Shown here one piece after another: positions 5,433-7,817 of a DNA stretch of 7,817 nt (its first letter is position 1; each line of letters opens with the position of its first letter). The position numbers and the translations under genes are program-made. Source of the DNA: an uncultured Terriglobales bacterium (GTDB lineage Bacteria > Acidobacteriota > Terriglobia > Terriglobales > Acidobacteriaceae). The notes beneath the pieces were generated by a model. It made no database searches. It worked only from the letters and a program-made list of their open reading frames with translations, and had not been told where the DNA came from. Where the stretch lies: positions 1 through 7,817 of the forward strand of contig CATPBY010000180.1 of NCBI GenBank assembly GCA_955652845.1, given 5' to 3'.

Positions 5433-7655
5433 TTACTGATTCCACTCCACCACCGCTCCTTCGAACGGCGACAGTTCCATTCTCCAGCCCGATCCTTCCA
5501 TTTTCAAAGGCTGGCGTCCTTCAGGCAAGATTCTGGTGGCTGAGCGCAGTGTCGAACTCGCCGAGATCGTGATTTCTTGGGTTTGGGCGCTGTGGTTCAC
5601 GACCACCGCGTAGCCGCGATGATCGCCTTTCAATGCGGAAACCTCAACCGAAGGCAGATCCGCGCGCAACTCCGGCTTCACGCCGGCCCAGTCGCGGAAC
5701 GCGGCGTAAATCCTGTGGGTGCCCTCCGGCTTGTCGAACACCGCAGGCACGTTGGCCAAGTAGTGCTCAAGCGGGTAGGCACTCAGCAGAGTCTTGCCGG
5801 AGCCCACCGTATTGGTCACGAGCGCAGGATGGCCGTCCTGATCAACAGCAACGATCCTGCCGGTCGTTACGTCCAGAAGACTGCCCCAGGAGACGATGGT
5901 CGCGTCGGGAAGGCTGTAGTGCAGCGTATCCCCGGGTCTGAAGTCACCAAAAGGTACAACGAACTTCAGCGTGACTTCCGAATTCAAAGCGCGGTCAGCG
6001 AGGCGCGCGCCGAACAGAGACGCCATGTTGGGGATGGCGCCATCGGATGCCACGGAAGCATATAGAAGGCCGCCACCTTCGACATACTTCCTCGCTTTTT
6101 CATAGAAGTCAGAATGCACGTGCGCCAGGAAAGGATCGGCTGTGCTGGTAATGGGAGAGGGCATGAACAGCATTGGACGCTTGGCCCAGTCGGCATACTC
6201 GCGCGGGAAGTCAGCTTTCAGCCCGGCCCGTCGCGCGAGGATGAATGCGTTCAGGGCGGAACTGATAAGCAAGCGATTTGCGGCACTCGCGTCGGCCTGG
6301 GGCCGGCCAGGGATCGCATCGCCGTCGGCGGTGGAAACGTAGGGCGTAACTTCCGGGCCAGCGAGCCCGAAATGCGAAAAGTCACCGTGCGGCTTGGCCC
6401 ACTCGTCCGGAATCACGATGCCAATATTGGCAAGGGCGGGCGAGATGCCCGCGAGATCAAGTTGGCCGACGATTTGCGAAAACTTCTTAAACTCCTTGGC
6501 GAGCGGTTTGTCTTGCCGGTCCCAAGTGGTCATTCCCCAGCCGGTTTCCTGGGGGGTGCGCAGATAAGGCACTTTATGGAATTGCTCCGGGGCGGCATCG
6601 GTGTAACACCACAGATCGACGCCAATACTCCCCGCACCCAGTCCAGAGTACATTTGCGCGCGATCGTAGGCCGCGACTCTCTCTGGCGAGAATTGTGCGG
6701 TCGAGGCACCCATTTCGTGAATCATCACCGGACGGCTCGCACCTTGGGAGAGCGCGATTTCGAAAGCCGCACCGTAGGTTCCACGCGCTGACAGCAAAGC
6801 ATCCGGGAATAGTTCCGGAGAGTAGAGTGTAAAGGCGTGCACGCTGAAGAAATCGACGAACCCGGCAATGTCGTCTGCGCGAAAGGGTCCGTGACTGATT
6901 TCTTCGCCGCTGGTCCCGACGACGATAGGATGGAGTTTGTCGTATTGGCGAATTCCGCTGGCGATCAGCCGGGTCCAATTGATGGCCATGGCATCGGTGG
7001 TTTGTCCTCCGACGATCCAGAACGGCGGTTCGTCTGTCAGATCCCAAGCGATGATTGCGCTTTCGTTGGCATAATGCCGGCCGAACTCGGCAGCGAGATT
7101 CGTTTCGAGGCGCAACATTTCTGGATCGGCATGAGGATGTCTGCCGTGTCGCCAGGGAACATCCCAATATGCTTCTCCTACTTCTCCGCCAATGAATAAG
7201 CTGGGATGAAGATAGATCTGATACTTATGGGCCAGTGACACCAGGTAATCGAGTTGCTGGAAGGCGACCGGGTTGTAGTCGCCAGGTCGCGGTTCAAACC
7301 ACGGCCAGACCATGTCGAACCGCACGATGCTGTAGCCAAGTTCGTGCATCTTGGCGAAATCGGCCTCTATATCCTTGGGGTCCCATTGCACTGGCCATTG
7401 CATCGCGGCTTTGGCTGGAACCCAGTGCGCACCAACCGGCACGAATCGTTTTCCATTGCGGACGAAGTAAGTGCCGTCCAGGTGAACTTGTGAAAGTAAA
7501 GCGCTGTTCGCCTCGCCTGGCGGACTCTTGGCCCCCTGAATCTTGTCGCCGCCATCCAATGCTGCGCTCACGTTGACCCCAAGCCCGAGGCCCAGGAGCA
7601 GCGCGAGGCAAGTAATTCCCGCGTCGGCCGATTGCTCATAAGTCCTGCGCCGCAT
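5433..7655 (-). CDS. Secreted clan GH-A glycoside hydrolase, multidomain
   Basis: Exported enzyme of about 740 residues. A Sec signal (hydrophobic GITCLALLLGLGLGVNVSA, cleavage probably near residue 31) precedes a TIM-barrel catalytic domain (about 60-400). The barrel opens with RNGKRFVPVGAHW and holds RFDMVWPWFEPRPGDYN. The likely acid/base Glu209 sits in WDLTDEPP, and the likely nucleophile Glu314 in MIHEMGAS. About 100 residues apart on presumed strands 4 and 7, this pair is the retaining clan GH-A arrangement seen in GH5, GH42 and relatives. Residues about 455-660 look like an alpha/beta domain akin to the GH42 trimerisation/amidotransferase-like fold, and about 665-740 form a terminal beta-sandwich. 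The ATG start has AGAGGGG 5 nt upstream; a GTG directly before it is too close to that site. First gene of the operon, so presumably the enzyme that frees the imported sugar. Family number and linkage are not assignable by eye. Confidence 0.9.
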   Translation of the reverse strand: MRRRTYEQSADAGITCLALLLGLGLGVNVSAALDGGDKIQGAKSPPGEANSALLSQVHLDGTYFVRNGKRFVPVGAHWVPAKAAMQWPVQWDPKDIEADFAKMHELGYSIVRFDMVWPWFEPRPGDYNPVAFQQLDYLVSLAHKYQIYLHPSLFIGGEVGEAYWDVPWRHGRHPHADPEMLRLETNLAAEFGRHYANESAIIAWDLTDEPPFWIVGGQTTDAMAINWTRLIASGIRQYDKLHPIVVGTSGEEISHGPFRADDIAGFVDFFSVHAFTLYSPELFPDALLSARGTYGAAFEIALSQGASRPVMIHEMGASTAQFSPERVAAYDRAQMYSGLGAGSIGVDLWCYTDAAPEQFHKVPYLRTPQETGWGMTTWDRQDKPLAKEFKKFSQIVGQLDLAGISPALANIGIVIPDEWAKPHGDFSHFGLAGPEVTPYVSTADGDAIPGRPQADASAANRLLISSALNAFILARRAGLKADFPREYADWAKRPMLFMPSPITSTADPFLAHVHSDFYEKARKYVEGGGLLYASVASDGAIPNMASLFGARLADRALNSEVTLKFVVPFGDFRPGDTLHYSLPDATIVSWGSLLDVTTGRIVAVDQDGHPALVTNTVGSGKTLLSAYPLEHYLANVPAVFDKPEGTHRIYAAFRDWAGVKPELRADLPSVEVSALKGDHRGYAVVVNHSAQTQEITISASSTLRSATRILPEGRQPLKMEGSGWRMELSPFEGAVVEWNQ

Positions 7656-7660
7656 CACGA

Positions 7661-7667
7661 CCCCTCT
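7661..7667 (-). promoter_or_regulatory. Shine-Dalgarno AGAGGGG deciding hydrolase start
   Basis: AGAGGGG is 5 nt before ATG 7655 but 2 nt before GTG 7658, so the ATG is preferred. Confidence 0.6.
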
Positions 7668-7753
7668 TTTCTGGCACTTTTACTGCGCCGGAACCTGCTG
7701 CGCCCACACGTCAGGCTGTATATCAGAAAAAGTGAACCAAGAAACTCAGTCTC

Positions 7754-7771
7754 ACGAAGGACTTCGTTATA
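7754..7771 (-). promoter_or_regulatory. Candidate promoter -10 overlapping an operator-like palindrome
   Basis: In the gene-free 7659-7817 stretch upstream of the operon, the minus strand reads TATAAC (7771-7766). Sharing its last two bases is the 14-bp interrupted palindrome ACGAAG-TC-CTTCGT (7767-7754), about 100 bp before the hydrolase ATG. A palindrome over a -10/+1 region is a usual position for a repressor site. No convincing -35 hexamer is found 16-18 bp upstream, so the promoter itself is weakly supported. The symmetry could instead form a small 5'-leader hairpin. Nothing else was recognised in this stretch. Confidence 0.25.
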
Positions 7772-7817
7772 CTCCCTTTTGGCTATCCGAAACCGCCATG
7801 ATCTAGTTTCCTTGCCG

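Larger units (their letters stand above)
1134..7655 (-). other. Five-gene sugar-utilisation operon
   Basis: Five same-strand genes in the order GH-A hydrolase, ROK kinase, SIS enzyme, FHS permease, GH43-like lipoprotein. Gaps are 34 nt, an 11-nt overlap, 3 nt and 17 nt. No internal terminator-like hairpin with a T-run was seen. The encoded steps form a release, uptake, phosphorylation and isomerisation/deamination chain. A single transcript starting right of 7655 is the simplest reading; no regulator or deacetylase gene is included in the window. Confidence 0.8.

Noticed and set aside
4421..5572. A 383-codon open frame on the plus strand
   Set aside because: It lies antisense to the ROK kinase, whose motifs are unmistakable; its translation is low-complexity with no recognisable domain. 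It is a GC-rich shadow frame.
6114..6791. A 225-codon plus-strand open frame
   Set aside because: Fully antisense to the GH-A hydrolase and without family features.
7767..7799. A 10-codon minus-strand mini-ORF (MAVSDSQKGV) preceded by AAGGAA
   Set aside because: Very short, overlaps the candidate -10 element, and shows no run of one regulatory codon and no attenuator-like hairpin with T-run after it; most likely chance.

Overview
The window looks like a carbohydrate-scavenging locus from a heterotrophic, moderately GC-rich Gram-negative-type bacterium. The mix of a TPR-rich protein, secreted clan GH-A and GH43-like glycosidases, an FHS-type sugar MFS transporter and a lipoprotein signal resembles Acidobacteriota (Terriglobia-like) genomes. 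That placement is an impression from gene content, not a phylogenetic result.

Layout. Positions 1-1056 (+) hold the 3' part of a tetratricopeptide-repeat protein whose start lies outside the window. A 77-bp convergent gap with two small hairpins follows. The rest of the window is one minus-strand gene run, read from right to left. It begins with a secreted, roughly 740-residue clan GH-A glycoside hydrolase (7655-5433). Next come a ROK-family sugar kinase (5398-4457), a GlmS-like double-SIS protein without a glutaminase domain (4467-3418) and a fucose/glucose/GlcNAc-type MFS permease (3414-2134). The run ends with a lipoprotein resembling the GH43-type five-bladed beta-propeller enzymes, whose reading frame is broken (2116-1134). 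The gaps are 34, -11, 3 and 17 nt, and every start has a plausible Shine-Dalgarno sequence, so this is almost certainly one operon. About 160 bp upstream of it show no gene but hold a candidate -10 element fused to a 14-bp palindrome.

How the genes fit together. The two exported enzymes would release sugars outside the cytoplasm, the FHS permease would import a monosaccharide, and the ROK kinase would phosphorylate it. The SIS protein, which keeps the isomerase/deaminase catalytic residues of GlmS, would convert an aminosugar phosphate to a fructose phosphate or perform a related aldose/ketose step. The kinase + SIS + FHS trio is the same set of protein types as the NagK / NagB-II / NagP aminosugar pathway known from Shewanella. 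No NagA-type deacetylase and no regulator gene lie in the window, so the substrate (glucosamine, GlcNAc or another sugar) is open.

The points most worth a second look are the frameshift in the GH43-like gene, the substrate of the kinase/SIS pair, the unassigned GH-A subfamily and the palindrome over the putative promoter. I see no RNA gene, mobile element, CRISPR array or phage feature.
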